A stretch of 64,000 bases of DNA, taken from the NCBI GenBank assembly GCA_047601745.1, contig JASGIS010000001.1:4712001-4776000 (forward strand), given 5' to 3'. Of the stretch, positions 17,492 to 26,547 are shown piece after piece. The DNA comes from JAKPAM01 sp047601745 (GTDB lineage: Bacteria; Pseudomonadota; Gammaproteobacteria; Burkholderiales; Burkholderiaceae_E). Made by a program: the position numbers and the translations under genes. The notes under the pieces were generated by a model. That model was not told the DNA's origin, searched no databases, and saw nothing but the letters and a program-made list of their open reading frames with translations. Numbering within the stretch: the first letter of the stretch is position 1; every line of letters starts with the position of its first letter.

Positions 17492-18118
17492 TCAGTCTTT
17501 CGCCGCCGCTGCTGCCGCCAGTCGTTGCGCCGCCGGCCGCTGCCGGTGCAACGTGGCATAGGCTTCGAACGACGGCCGCGCCTCGAGCAGCTTGAACTGC
17601 ATGTACCAGCCGACGTAGGCGGCCATCACCAGATCGGCGGCGGTGAACCGGTCGCCGGCGATATGGGTCCGTCCGGTCAACAAGCGATCGAGCGTGTCGA
17701 CGACGTCCTCGACCCTGCCGTAGCCGGCCGCGACCGGGTCGACCTGCGCGTTGCTGGACTTCGACAGCATCGCCGATTCCAGCGGGCCGGCGACGAAGAA
17801 CAGCCAGCGCAGGTAGTCGGCGCGCTCAGGGGCGTCGATCGCCGGCGCGAGCCCGGCCTGCGGATAAGCGTCGGCCAGATACGCGCAGATCGCCGCGGTC
17901 TCGGTCACGACGCGACCGCGGTGCTGCAGCGCGGGCACCTTGCCCATCGGGTTGATCGCCAGGTAGGCCGGCGCCTTCATGCCCGCCGGGCCGAATTCGA
18001 CGATCTTGATCTCGTACGGAACGCCGATTTCTTCGAGCATCCAGTGGGCGACCTGGCCGCGCGACTGGGGATTGGTATGGAGAACCGGGGTGTCGTTGCT
18101 CGGGGGGTCCTGGCTCAT
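17492..18118 (-). CDS. Glutathione S-transferase family protein
   Basis: 208 residues from ATG 18118, with GAGGA 7 bases upstream. The thioredoxin-like N-terminal domain carries NPQSRGQVAHWMLEEIG and the conserved cis-Pro and ESAIC-type motif (GKVPALQHRGRVVTETAAICAYLA); the helical C-terminal domain follows with a capping motif (HIAGDRFTAADLVMA). It is likely a cytosolic glutathione-dependent detoxification enzyme. A WYL-type regulator lies 99 bp upstream on the same strand, and YafY-type regulators often neighbour such genes. Confidence 0.9.
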   Translation of the reverse strand: MSQDPPSNDTPVLHTNPQSRGQVAHWMLEEIGVPYEIKIVEFGPAGMKAPAYLAINPMGKVPALQHRGRVVTETAAICAYLADAYPQAGLAPAIDAPERADYLRWLFFVAGPLESAMLSKSSNAQVDPVAAGYGRVEDVVDTLDRLLTGRTHIAGDRFTAADLVMAAYVGWYMQFKLLEARPSFEAYATLHRQRPAAQRLAAAAAAKD

Positions 18119-18217
18119 GATCGTGTCCTCGTCGATTGGGTTGGATCGCCTGGCCGTCGTCCTGGTCGCCGGGTCAGGTCGTAGGGACACTGTATCGTCG
18201 GCTACTGCCAGATTCTG

Positions 18218-18934
18218 TCAGGAGTGACCGGTGTGGCGTTGCCCGTGCCGCTCGTGTTCGGCCTTGCGCCAGCGCCGGATCAGCACGTGCCGGCGTACCG
18301 GGTAGCGCGCGCCGGTGCTCTCGACCTCGACGACGCGCTCGGCGCGGAAGTGGCGAAAATCCTCGCGAAGCTCGCACCAGGCCGCGAACAGCCGGGTATC
18401 CGAGCCCAGGAAGGCCATCGCGAACGGCCAGACGATGCGCCGGGTCGGCTTGCCGTCGGCGTCGACGTAATCGATGCGCAGCCGCTCCTCGTTGCGGATC
18501 GCCTGACGCAGCGCCGGCAGCCAGGGTTCGGGGGGCTGCGGTGCGGACACGCGCGGCACGAACAGGCCGCTGGTCTCGACCGAGGTGCGCAGCGCGGCGG
18601 GCAGCGTCGCGGTGATCCGCGCCATCGCCGAATCCGCCGCCTTGGCGAGTTCGGCGTCCGCGAGCCCGCCGACCCAGCGGACGCCCAGCAACAGCGCCTC
18701 CAGTTCATCGCTGCTGAACATCAACGGCGGCAACAGGAAGCCGGGCCGCATCTGGTAACCGATGCCCGGGTCGCCGGCGATGTCGGCGCCTTGCTCGCGC
18801 AGCGTCGCGACGTCGCGATAGATGGTGCGCAGGCTCACGCCGAGGTCGGCCGCCAGCGTCGCCGCGGCCACCGGCCGACGGCGGTCGTGCAGGACATCGA
18901 GCAGGTGGAGCAGCCGGCTGGCGCGGGAAGCCAT
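18218..18934 (-). CDS. YafY/DeoR-like HTH regulator with WYL domain
   Basis: 238 residues from ATG 18934 (MASRASRLLHLLDVLHDRRRP is the normal start of this family). The N-terminal winged helix is ASTLAADLGVS-type (LAADLGVSLRTIYRDVATL). The middle and C-terminus form a WYL domain with RIDYVDADGKPTRRIVWPFAMAF and FRAERV. WYL proteins sense nucleic-acid-type or small ligands and control stress or defence genes. It may control the GST gene just downstream. Confidence 0.88.
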   Translation of the reverse strand: MASRASRLLHLLDVLHDRRRPVAAATLAADLGVSLRTIYRDVATLREQGADIAGDPGIGYQMRPGFLLPPLMFSSDELEALLLGVRWVGGLADAELAKAADSAMARITATLPAALRTSVETSGLFVPRVSAPQPPEPWLPALRQAIRNEERLRIDYVDADGKPTRRIVWPFAMAFLGSDTRLFAAWCELREDFRHFRAERVVEVESTGARYPVRRHVLIRRWRKAEHERHGQRHTGHS

Positions 18935-18996
18935 GACGGGATTGTGCAACGGCGGACGGGCGGCGTTCGACCCGGATGGAGGCCGGGCAGGGCGGA

Positions 18997-19419
18997 TCAG
19001 GCAGGCGGCGCGCGCTTGGCCGCGCGCGACCTGGCGGCGTCGCGCGAGCAGTCGTCGCATGAACCGTACAGCGTCAGCTCATGGCCGCGCACGCGAAAGC
19101 CCCGCGGCGCCAGCTTCTGCATGTCGCCCGGACACGCGTAGACGTCGAACACGCGATGGCAGGTGTCGCAGCGGAAATGATGATGGTGTTTGTGGCCGGC
19201 CAGTTCGTAGCGGGGCGGCTCGCCCGGCAACTCCACGAGCTTGAGCTCGCCCGCCTCGGTCATGTGCTTGAGGTTGCGATAGACGGTCGCCAGGCCCAGG
19301 GCCGGCACCTCGCGTTGGGCTGCGGCCAGGATCTCGGCCGGAAGCAGCGGGCGCCCGGCGGTTTCCATGACCGAGCGGATCGAATGACGTTGGCGAGTGG
19401 CGCGTTCCATGGGCGCCAT
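18997..19419 (-). CDS. Fur-family transcriptional regulator
   Basis: 140 residues; ATG 19419 and ATG 19410 are both possible starts and neither has a strong ribosome site. The winged helix is in LGLATVYRNLKHM. The metal/dimer domain has GHKHHHHFRCDTC, followed by YACPGDMQKLAPRGF and the second CxxC in GSCDDC. The domain order and two CxxC pairs fit Fur/Zur/PerR. Which metal is sensed cannot be told. Neighbours do not include an iron or zinc transporter within 10 kb on this side. Confidence 0.88.
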   Translation of the reverse strand: MAPMERATRQRHSIRSVMETAGRPLLPAEILAAAQREVPALGLATVYRNLKHMTEAGELKLVELPGEPPRYELAGHKHHHHFRCDTCHRVFDVYACPGDMQKLAPRGFRVRGHELTLYGSCDDCSRDAARSRAAKRAPPA

Positions 19420-19567
19420 TGTTGCAGCCCGGGGATCGGGCTGCCAAGGCGGGGGGTTGGGGAGGACGTCCGGACAGTGGATCGATCCGCTTCGTCGGTG
19501 TTCTACTGGAGGAGCCCGGTTTTTGAGGAGGCTTCAATGTTTGAGAACATGGGGGCCTGAGAAAACC

Positions 19568-20047
19568 ATGGAAATCGATGAGGCCATGAGCGAGCAACCC
19601 ATCATTCGTCGAGCGCTTGCTGGTGATGAAACCGCCGTCCGCGCATGCGTGGAGGACGCCTACGCCCACTACGTGCCGCTGATCGGGCGAAAACCCGCGC
19701 CGATGCTGGCGGACTATGCTGCGCAGATCGCTGCCGGGCAGGTCTATGTCGCGACGCAGGGCTCCGATACCGTCCTGGGGCTCATCGTTTTCTTTCCGGT
19801 CGAGCAATCCATGTTTCTCGAGAACGTCGCAGTTTGCAAGGCCGCGGCGGGGAAGGGGATCGGGAAATCGCTCATCCGGTTCTGCGAGGATGAGGCGCGG
19901 CGTTTGGGGTTGGCCTCGGTGAGTCTGTATACGAATGAAAGAATGGTTGATAACCTCGGTATGTATCCGCGGCTGGGGTATGTCGAAGTCGGGCGGCGGA
20001 GAGAAGCAGGGTTTGATCGGGTATTTTTCGAGAAATTTATGGGATGA
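19568..20047 (+). CDS. GNAT-family N-acetyltransferase
   Basis: 159 residues from ATG 19568 (ATG 19586 is an alternative start with GAGG just upstream). The acetyl-CoA loop is AAAGKGIGKSLIRFCEDEA, followed by LYTNERMVDNLGMYPRLGYVEVGRR, the usual GNAT C-terminal fold. The acceptor is unknown. The 3' part uses A/T-ending codons more than the genes before it, and the AT-rich stretch starts directly after the stop, so the gene may belong to the transferred segment. Confidence 0.85.
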   Translation: MEIDEAMSEQPIIRRALAGDETAVRACVEDAYAHYVPLIGRKPAPMLADYAAQIAAGQVYVATQGSDTVLGLIVFFPVEQSMFLENVAVCKAAAGKGIGKSLIRFCEDEARRLGLASVSLYTNERMVDNLGMYPRLGYVEVGRRREAGFDRVFFEKFMG

Positions 20048-20416
20048 GTTTTGGTTTGATTCTTTGTGAGGCTAGGGTTATGGCAATTATGGAGATTGAA
20101 TAGATAGAAGAATGAGAATTATTGATTTCTAATCATATTTCATCATTTTCATGCCGCCAAGTGAAATGATTTGAGAATTTCTATCGAACACATATGGATG
20201 GCAGCGAAATTCCGGTATTGCGATTGGCTATCATTTGTCAACCGGTGATAACCTAAGATAGCTTTGCAGCGGCAGAAGTCGTTCGCACCTGACCAGCGAG
20301 CTCACGCTTTCTGCTCCGAACCCGTCGCTCGCGCAGTGGCGAGCGGCGGCAGCCTTCGAACCATGCCTCTCGTCCTCTATCTATAAGGGATTGGTTAACA
20401 AGACGTGAAGGGCCAA
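20048..20416. other. AT-rich intergenic stretch at the edge of the defence operon
   Basis: This 369-bp stretch has no credible gene. Its first 230 bases are strikingly AT-rich compared with the rest of the window, a sign of foreign DNA. An imperfect hairpin (ATCATTTTCA / TGAAATGAT) lies near 20140-20172. The rest returns to normal composition and holds the stem described at 20322-20349. No integrase, attachment repeat or insertion-sequence end was seen. Confidence 0.6.
20322..20349. terminator. GC-rich stem between GNAT and the STAND gene
   Basis: CGCTCGC and GCGAGCG pair perfectly around a 6-base loop, and the stem extends outward by four more pairs including one G-U. It lies between two convergent genes (GNAT ends 20047, nuclease-STAND ends 20417). 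No T-run follows on either strand, so termination is only a possibility. Confidence 0.35.
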
Positions 20417-22717
20417 CTATTCGCGAAGTGTCTTGAACATCTCGCGAACTTCATCTTCAGTAACCACCTCTGCTTGACCTACCGCCGCTGACCTGGAATA
20501 CCCGCTGCCTTCATATTCTGGCTCTCGCTCCTCGCGTTCGCTGATCTTTTCGTCGATCGAAGCGATGGTGCGCGCGAAGTCAAGGTCGTATTGCTGGGCC
20601 AGCTCGGTCAAAGAAGTTCGCAAGTCGTTCAGTTCACTGGTATCGGTGCAGTTATCAATGTCATAGCGAACGCCTTCACTCCGGTAGTGTGTCAGGGCTT
20701 CGCTCAGTTGCTGCTCGTCTCGGTCTGACCATTCCAGCGCAGAGTCTGGGAACTGAAGCAAGGCCAACCAGTCAAACGCGCTCGCCATTTCCAAGTGACC
20801 GAGCAGTCCGTCCAGCACGGTGCGGTGGATGGATTTGCCCCCCTGGCTCAGATACCAGGCGTGCTCTTTCATTGCTTCCAGGGCGTTGAGCGTGTCTCGA
20901 AAGTCAATTTTCCGCGTACCCCAATGATCGACCAAGTGCGTTCCATACTCTTCGCAGAGGCGGAGAAGGCCCTGGTCCTGCAGTGCCTCGCAAATCTCGA
21001 TGAGCTTTGTCAAGCGGGCCTCTTCCCCCGTGTCGATCGAGTATCCGAAGGTTCCCTTTGCCGTCTTTTCCCACCGCGTGGACTCGCCATACAAGACGCG
21101 CTTCAGCAGCGACTGGAAGCGAATGGCGTCGGCAGCTATCGCGGCACGCAGCGGCTGGTCAGTTCGCTCGATCGCCAAGTCCCAGATGTTCGCGAGCTGT
21201 TTGAACCGGATCGCGTCGGCTGCAAGGTCGAAGGCAATCGCCGGTGTGCGGCAGATAACGCTGCCGGCAAAATCCCGGATGGACGGATTGATGAATTCAG
21301 CGTGTCCCGAACGGTATGATAGGAAGGCTCCGTCGAGTTCCTGAAGCGCCGTGCGAAAGTCGCCAGGGCTGCGGGGCCGGTTATAGCATTCGGAATTTCC
21401 TCGGTGAATTGCCTCGAAGGCGGGTTCCAGATCCACCACATCAACCCACTGCCCAAGGCTATAGAGGGTCAACGAGAGGTTGCGTCCAGCATCGGAAATC
21501 TGTGTTGCGAATGCGTGGGACCACAAGCCCTCAGGCGACTGAAGCAGCGCCGAGACGCGTTGCTTGTACTGCTCTGGCAGCGGCGATTGCAGACGGGTCA
21601 GCGATGCCATCCATTCGACCAAGCGCGGATTGAAATGGTCGTGTTTGATGATCTCAAGGAAGAAGTCATCCTGCAGGATCACGTCCTTATACGCCGGGGA
21701 TAGATCGCTGAAATACAGGTGGTTGTAGAGAATCCTGGCGCGTTGCCCGAAAGAGTAGTCGCTTAGTTCCAGCACGCAGCGGCGGGCCATCATCGTGCTG
21801 TGCAGGAAGCGCTCCGAAATCTGGAACGCGCGGCGCAGGATGTGCTCTCGCGTGGTCAATACGAACTTGCTATGTGGCGTATTCCGCACCATGGCCATGA
21901 AGTTCACCAAAGCCGCATCTTGGTTGCTGCCGAGATAGGTGCGTTGGTCGCCGAGGAACGTCTGGCCGAGAAAGTCGTCGTAGTAAAAAATCTGTTTGCT
22001 TTGCTGGCGAAAGAGCCGCTTGCCCTCGCCCACGTCGGTTTGCATCACGATGGGCTGGTAGCCGTCTTCCAGATGGGCGTACAGCAGCATCTCGGCCAGT
22101 GTCGTCTTGCCAATCCCCGGAACTCCCGAAATGATGACGACCCGGTGTTCGTCCAGCAGCTGCTGAGCGCGCGGGAATCCCTTATTCTGGACGAACACGG
22201 GCAATTTGCGCCGGATGCGATCGACTTCAAATTCGGTCTGCGAGACTTCGGCGTTGTGCAGCACGCGCTCCAATACAGTCGTGCTCGTGAGCCAGAGCTT
22301 GAAGTTGGCGCGTTCGATATCCGGGTGGCGGCTCAATAGGCCATTCAGATCATCGGCACCGATGACATCGGCTGACCCCAGGATGAAAGGCCGGAAAAGC
22401 TCGATCAGCTTGTCTTTGTCCGCTGGTGAAAGCGACAGCGAAGTTACAAGGACATAGCGCTGCGGGCGAAGCCGCTCCACCTTGGGAAGCTCGCTGTTAC
22501 GTAGATGCGACAGCAAATTGCTGATGGACGACGATGCGTAGTGCTTGCACTGCACGATTGTCGTGCCGCCCGCCAGCGGCGCGTAGCGGAGATCAATGCC
22601 CTGATCGCGCCCGCTCTTAAAAGCTTCCAGCGCGACATTCCACTCGGCCTGCAGCAAATCCCGTGTCAGCTCTTCGAAGTCCAGGGGAGACAGTGATTTG
22701 TAGTCATAGCGGCTCAT
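20417..22717 (-). CDS. Restriction-endonuclease / STAND NTPase fusion (putative defence effector)
   Basis: 766 residues. Residues 1-110 form an Mrr-like PD-(D/E)xK nuclease with Glu16, Asp42 (GRDQGID) and Gln56-Lys58 (IVQCKHY). A STAND-type NTPase follows with Walker A VPGIGKTT (Lys204), a YYDDF segment and a RARILYNHLYF segment; the C-terminal 300 residues are helical with no recognised repeat. Proteins joining an effector nuclease to a STAND module sense phage components and then degrade DNA. SD AGGTGATGG lies just upstream; the protease stop is 13 bp away, so it is the last gene of the operon. The end is acidic and Arg/Glu-rich. Confidence 0.85.
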   Translation of the reverse strand: MSRYDYKSLSPLDFEELTRDLLQAEWNVALEAFKSGRDQGIDLRYAPLAGGTTIVQCKHYASSSISNLLSHLRNSELPKVERLRPQRYVLVTSLSLSPADKDKLIELFRPFILGSADVIGADDLNGLLSRHPDIERANFKLWLTSTTVLERVLHNAEVSQTEFEVDRIRRKLPVFVQNKGFPRAQQLLDEHRVVIISGVPGIGKTTLAEMLLYAHLEDGYQPIVMQTDVGEGKRLFRQQSKQIFYYDDFLGQTFLGDQRTYLGSNQDAALVNFMAMVRNTPHSKFVLTTREHILRRAFQISERFLHSTMMARRCVLELSDYSFGQRARILYNHLYFSDLSPAYKDVILQDDFFLEIIKHDHFNPRLVEWMASLTRLQSPLPEQYKQRVSALLQSPEGLWSHAFATQISDAGRNLSLTLYSLGQWVDVVDLEPAFEAIHRGNSECYNRPRSPGDFRTALQELDGAFLSYRSGHAEFINPSIRDFAGSVICRTPAIAFDLAADAIRFKQLANIWDLAIERTDQPLRAAIAADAIRFQSLLKRVLYGESTRWEKTAKGTFGYSIDTGEEARLTKLIEICEALQDQGLLRLCEEYGTHLVDHWGTRKIDFRDTLNALEAMKEHAWYLSQGGKSIHRTVLDGLLGHLEMASAFDWLALLQFPDSALEWSDRDEQQLSEALTHYRSEGVRYDIDNCTDTSELNDLRTSLTELAQQYDLDFARTIASIDEKISEREEREPEYEGSGYSRSAAVGQAEVVTEDEVREMFKTLRE

Positions 22718-22730
22718 CCATCACCTGCCT

Positions 22731-25415
22731 TTACTCGCCGACTTCGACTTCCATTTCCACCTCGGCCTCGATCTCTTCTGTCTGGGCTTGCAGTTCGGCA
22801 ATGGCAGCGCGCAGGGGTTCGTAAATCGTGATCTCGCCGCCCTGGATTTCAAACGTCACCGCAAGGGCGTAGCGGGCGACTGAACCCGGATCGTGGCTCC
22901 AACCCTGGTGCCCCACCACGGCGATGCAGAAGTGGTCGGGCAGCGCGTTCGAGCGAACGACGGCCCAGTCCTTCTGCACCGTGCCGCTGTTGCGCTTGTG
23001 ATCGCGGATCACGCCCCACTGCGGCTTTTCGTGCAAGGTCCATGGCAAGGTCGATCCGCGCAAAGGCTCATCGTCATTCGCGGCGTTTTTCAGCGCGCGC
23101 ACCCGGAAATCGTTGAGGCCTTCGCCGAGGTTGCTAGTCTTCCAGTCAACCCAGGTCGAGAGATAACGCCGCAAGTTTCGGCGCGTGCGGCGAGGCTGAG
23201 CCACGTAGGACAGCGTGACATCAATCCGCACATCGAATTCATCCGCCTGTCGGCGAAGCTCCGGCGGGATCGGCACTTGATAGACGTGGCATTCGGCCGC
23301 GTGAATCTGGGTTTCACCGCTGGTGATGAAGGTCGTGCGGTGATCGGTGTTCGCCGTCGCGCGTTGCTCATCAGGGATGCCGTACCCCAGGCAGCGCAGT
23401 GTATGCGATGCCGCATCCAGCAAGGCCTGCTTCTCTGCCTGCGGCTGGTTGTCGGGGGGGTTGCGCAGGCGCGTCAGCATGTCTTCCGCCCAGGTCGGCC
23501 ATTGTGCCGATTGCACGACAAGCGCGCGATACAGCAGCGCCGGTTCGTCCGGCAGCACACGTTGCACCTGGGCCGCGATGCGCGCGACTTTGGGAGCGGC
23601 ATAGGAAGTGCCGGCATCGTCGCGATCAGACGCCGGGCCTACTGCATGCAGCGTTGACCGGACCAGTTCGGGGCAAGCAGTCGGGATGCGGCCGCCACCT
23701 TGGATATCGGGCGGGTTGTTGGTCGTGCGGACAGCATCGCCGCCGTAAGCAACGACTTCCGGCTTGATGACGTTCCAGATGCCTGGCCCCGTCCGCGAAA
23801 AGGCAGACGGGCCATCGGGCTGAACCGCGAAGGTGCGCCATGCGCCCGATTCCGCAACGTCGTAGGCCACAGAGCCGACGGTCAGCGCTTGCAGGCTCTG
23901 ACCTGGATTGGCGACCCGGACGGAATTCTCGGTGAGATAGCCAGGATAGTCCCGGCCAGCGGCAAGGTGCTCGCGGATGCCAAGCAGTGGCGCGGCCCCT
24001 TCGATCGGCAGGTTTCCCGCGCTCTGTACGACTAGCACGTCGCGCTCATTGCAAAGCTGGTCGATCTCCGCCGCCCAGGCGGACATGTAGCGCGTGCGGC
24101 AATAGCCGCGCGCGTTGATGGAGTGATTGAAGATGCGCGTCTGTCGCGCGCCGTCGTTGAAGCGCTCGACGGCTTGCCGTATGGCCACCGGCGGGAAGAG
24201 CGTGACGGGCATCAGGTTTTGCGCATTGAGCACGCGCGCGTTCTGAATCCAGAACGGCAGTGCCGGCGCACCTGCCTTGGGGATTTCCTCGCCGTAAAGC
24301 ACGGCTCCGGCCACCCTGGTGCCGTGGCCGCCGGGCGCGACTTCATCCGCTACCTCTGTGGCGGCCGTTCCAGGCAGAAAGCAGTGCGATGCGGCCTGAT
24401 CGACGGCCGGCTGAAGCAAGGCATGCCCTTCCTGAATGCCGCTGTCGATCACGCAGACCGTCGGCGCATCCGCATTGGGCGGAGTCGGAGCGATTTGTTG
24501 GCCTGCCTGAGCGGCTTGGGCTGCGACCGCTTGCGGCAGAACGATGTCTTCGGGCTCCAAAACTTCGAAGATGTAGGGATAGTTCAGGACTAAGTCCTTG
24601 AGCCCCTTCCCCGAAATCTTGAGCCGAACCGTGAAGCTGTCGGGCAGCACGCCGGCGCTGAACGGTGCGCCATCGATGTTGTGAAGGATCTCGCCCTGGT
24701 AAACCGCGCGGAAGCTTTCAATCTGGTTCTCGCGCTCGATCTTCAGCGCTTCCCATGTGTCGTAGGCGGCATTGCGCTTTTGCGACCAGTCGAGTTCTTT
24801 CGCGGCCCACGAGGCGTCGGTATCGCGCTTGCCGCGCTTTGGCACCGCTGGGATTTCCTGTGTGCCGGCACAGGCGATGCCGACATCGACAATGAAGTCT
24901 TGAGCGTCGGCGATGTTGCCCCATTCGGCAAAGAGCCGTTCCGACAAGATGCGGCCGAGCCGGTCGGTCTGATTGGGGTCGTCAAACAACTGATGGATGC
25001 TGGCGATCGTGGCCGAGCCATGCACATTCACGGCAAAGCCACTGACCATGGCAAGGAACGATGCCACGTCGATGTCTGCCGATGCGACGATGACGTAACC
25101 CTCTTCCTGTTCCGCCACAATCTCGAAGTCGAAGTAATCCCGCAGCACATCAAGGTCAAGCCTCGGGTCCACCTTAAGCAGGATAGGGATGCCGTTCGGT
25201 ATGAACGGCAGTGCTTGGCCCTGGCGTTGTGCTTGGCGCTGCTTCCAATTGCCCGACAGCGCCTGTGCGGCGCCTTGCAGCGTGGCGCTGTGCGCTTGGC
25301 GGGCGTTTTTGTTGGCAAGCGTTTGGGGATTGGTCTTGCCTCCACTAGGCAAGCGCGCACGGCCTTGATAGCGGAGTAAGAGGGGGAGGTGTTCGAAGTT
25401 GTGCTGGCCGGGCAT
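22731..25415 (-). CDS. S8 (subtilisin-like) serine protease, IetS-like
   Basis: 894 residues. The complete catalytic triad is visible: Asp324 (CVIDSGIQEG), His364 (GGHGTRVAGAV) and Ser604 (GTSYAAPKVA), with the oxyanion Asn probably in VVQSAGN. There is no signal peptide, so it acts in the cytoplasm. The N-terminal 300 residues and C-terminal 250 residues are extra to the protease core; the last residues are highly acidic (EEIEAEVEMEVEVGE). It starts three bases after the ATPase stop. The pair matches the ATPase-subtilase pair called IetAS in defence catalogues. Confidence 0.9.
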   Translation of the reverse strand: MPGQHNFEHLPLLLRYQGRARLPSGGKTNPQTLANKNARQAHSATLQGAAQALSGNWKQRQAQRQGQALPFIPNGIPILLKVDPRLDLDVLRDYFDFEIVAEQEEGYVIVASADIDVASFLAMVSGFAVNVHGSATIASIHQLFDDPNQTDRLGRILSERLFAEWGNIADAQDFIVDVGIACAGTQEIPAVPKRGKRDTDASWAAKELDWSQKRNAAYDTWEALKIERENQIESFRAVYQGEILHNIDGAPFSAGVLPDSFTVRLKISGKGLKDLVLNYPYIFEVLEPEDIVLPQAVAAQAAQAGQQIAPTPPNADAPTVCVIDSGIQEGHALLQPAVDQAASHCFLPGTAATEVADEVAPGGHGTRVAGAVLYGEEIPKAGAPALPFWIQNARVLNAQNLMPVTLFPPVAIRQAVERFNDGARQTRIFNHSINARGYCRTRYMSAWAAEIDQLCNERDVLVVQSAGNLPIEGAAPLLGIREHLAAGRDYPGYLTENSVRVANPGQSLQALTVGSVAYDVAESGAWRTFAVQPDGPSAFSRTGPGIWNVIKPEVVAYGGDAVRTTNNPPDIQGGGRIPTACPELVRSTLHAVGPASDRDDAGTSYAAPKVARIAAQVQRVLPDEPALLYRALVVQSAQWPTWAEDMLTRLRNPPDNQPQAEKQALLDAASHTLRCLGYGIPDEQRATANTDHRTTFITSGETQIHAAECHVYQVPIPPELRRQADEFDVRIDVTLSYVAQPRRTRRNLRRYLSTWVDWKTSNLGEGLNDFRVRALKNAANDDEPLRGSTLPWTLHEKPQWGVIRDHKRNSGTVQKDWAVVRSNALPDHFCIAVVGHQGWSHDPGSVARYALAVTFEIQGGEITIYEPLRAAIAELQAQTEEIEAEVEMEVEVGE

Positions 25416-25418
25416 GCC

Positions 25419-26426
25419 TTATGCCCTTTGTGCCGCGTCGTGCCGCTGCAGTTCTTCGATGGCTTGCGCAAGCATGTCATGCGCCAGAGTCTGGCCGCCT
25501 GCCAGAACGGCGGCCTTTGCCGCATCCTGCGCGGCTTTGACCACCATCGCCGCAGACGAGCCGTTCAGCTTCGAGGCCAATTGGTCCCAATGCATCGGCT
25601 GTTCAACGTGAACGGTGGAGAGCGTCATGCGCAGCAACTTTTCGATCTCAGCAGGGCCTGGCAAGGGGATCGAGAACACATCGTCAAAGCGGCGGAACAG
25701 CGCAGGGTCAAGCGCTGACTCCAGATTGGTAGTTGCCACCAGCAGGCCCGGAGCGTCGTATTCCTCCATGAGTTGGAGCAGCGAATTGACGATGCGGGAC
25801 ACCTCGCCGATGTCTTTTGACGCGGTGCGCGACCTCGCGATGAAGTCGCATTCGTCGAGCAGCAGCACGCAGGGCTTTTCCCGCGCGGCGCTGAAGATCG
25901 AGCGAAGGTTTTGCGCTGACTCGCCGAAGAAGGATGAAATAAGAACGTCGAACCGCACCTTCATCAGCGGCAGGCCAGTGTTCCAGGCGAGACGCTTGGC
26001 CCCCAGGGATTTGCCGCAGCCTGGCGGGCCGTAGAGCAGCACCGTCTTCCGCGGCTTGAACCCGAATACGCGCAGGCGATCGCGCGCGGCATACTCCGCC
26101 TCGATGCGCGCGAAGCGCTGCTCGACCACGTCCGGCAGCACCATGTGATGCTCAAGCTGATCATGCGGGATAAGCGTGGCCAGGTTTTCACCATGGCGGC
26201 GGCTGAGGGGCAACTCTTTGAGCGTCCGATCGACATTCGCCGCCGCTGAGGGCGTGTCGGACCGTTTGGCCTTGGGCTGCTTCAGGATCGCTTCGAGCTG
26301 AGCGGCGAGCCGGACATGTCCGGTCTTCCGTTCAGCCTCGACGATCTTGCTCGCCAGCCGATCCAGGTCACTCTGTGAGCCATCTGCAATGGCTCGTACT
26401 ACTCTTTTGAGAATATCGGCGTTCAT
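25419..26426 (-). CDS. AAA+ ATPase, IetA-like
   Basis: 335 residues. After a helical N-terminal region comes a single AAA+ domain: Walker A GPPGCGKSL (Lys139), Walker B LLLDECDF (Asp191), sensor 1 VATTNLE and the arginine finger RRFDDVF. It resembles FtsH/spastin-type AAA modules without a protease or membrane part. AAGGTGA lies 7 bases upstream of ATG 26426. It is followed directly by the S8 protease and probably controls that protease; together they resemble IetAS. Confidence 0.9.
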   Translation of the reverse strand: MNADILKRVVRAIADGSQSDLDRLASKIVEAERKTGHVRLAAQLEAILKQPKAKRSDTPSAAANVDRTLKELPLSRRHGENLATLIPHDQLEHHMVLPDVVEQRFARIEAEYAARDRLRVFGFKPRKTVLLYGPPGCGKSLGAKRLAWNTGLPLMKVRFDVLISSFFGESAQNLRSIFSAAREKPCVLLLDECDFIARSRTASKDIGEVSRIVNSLLQLMEEYDAPGLLVATTNLESALDPALFRRFDDVFSIPLPGPAEIEKLLRMTLSTVHVEQPMHWDQLASKLNGSSAAMVVKAAQDAAKAAVLAGGQTLAHDMLAQAIEELQRHDAAQRA

Positions 26427-26547
26427 GCGACATCACCTTTACTTGCGAGCCATCGGACGAGTGGTAGCACGTCGATGGACTGGATTCCATTGCCAAAGGC
26501 TGGTCCGCGCACTTGCGACCTGATCAAGTGTTGCCGGGGAATTGCAG

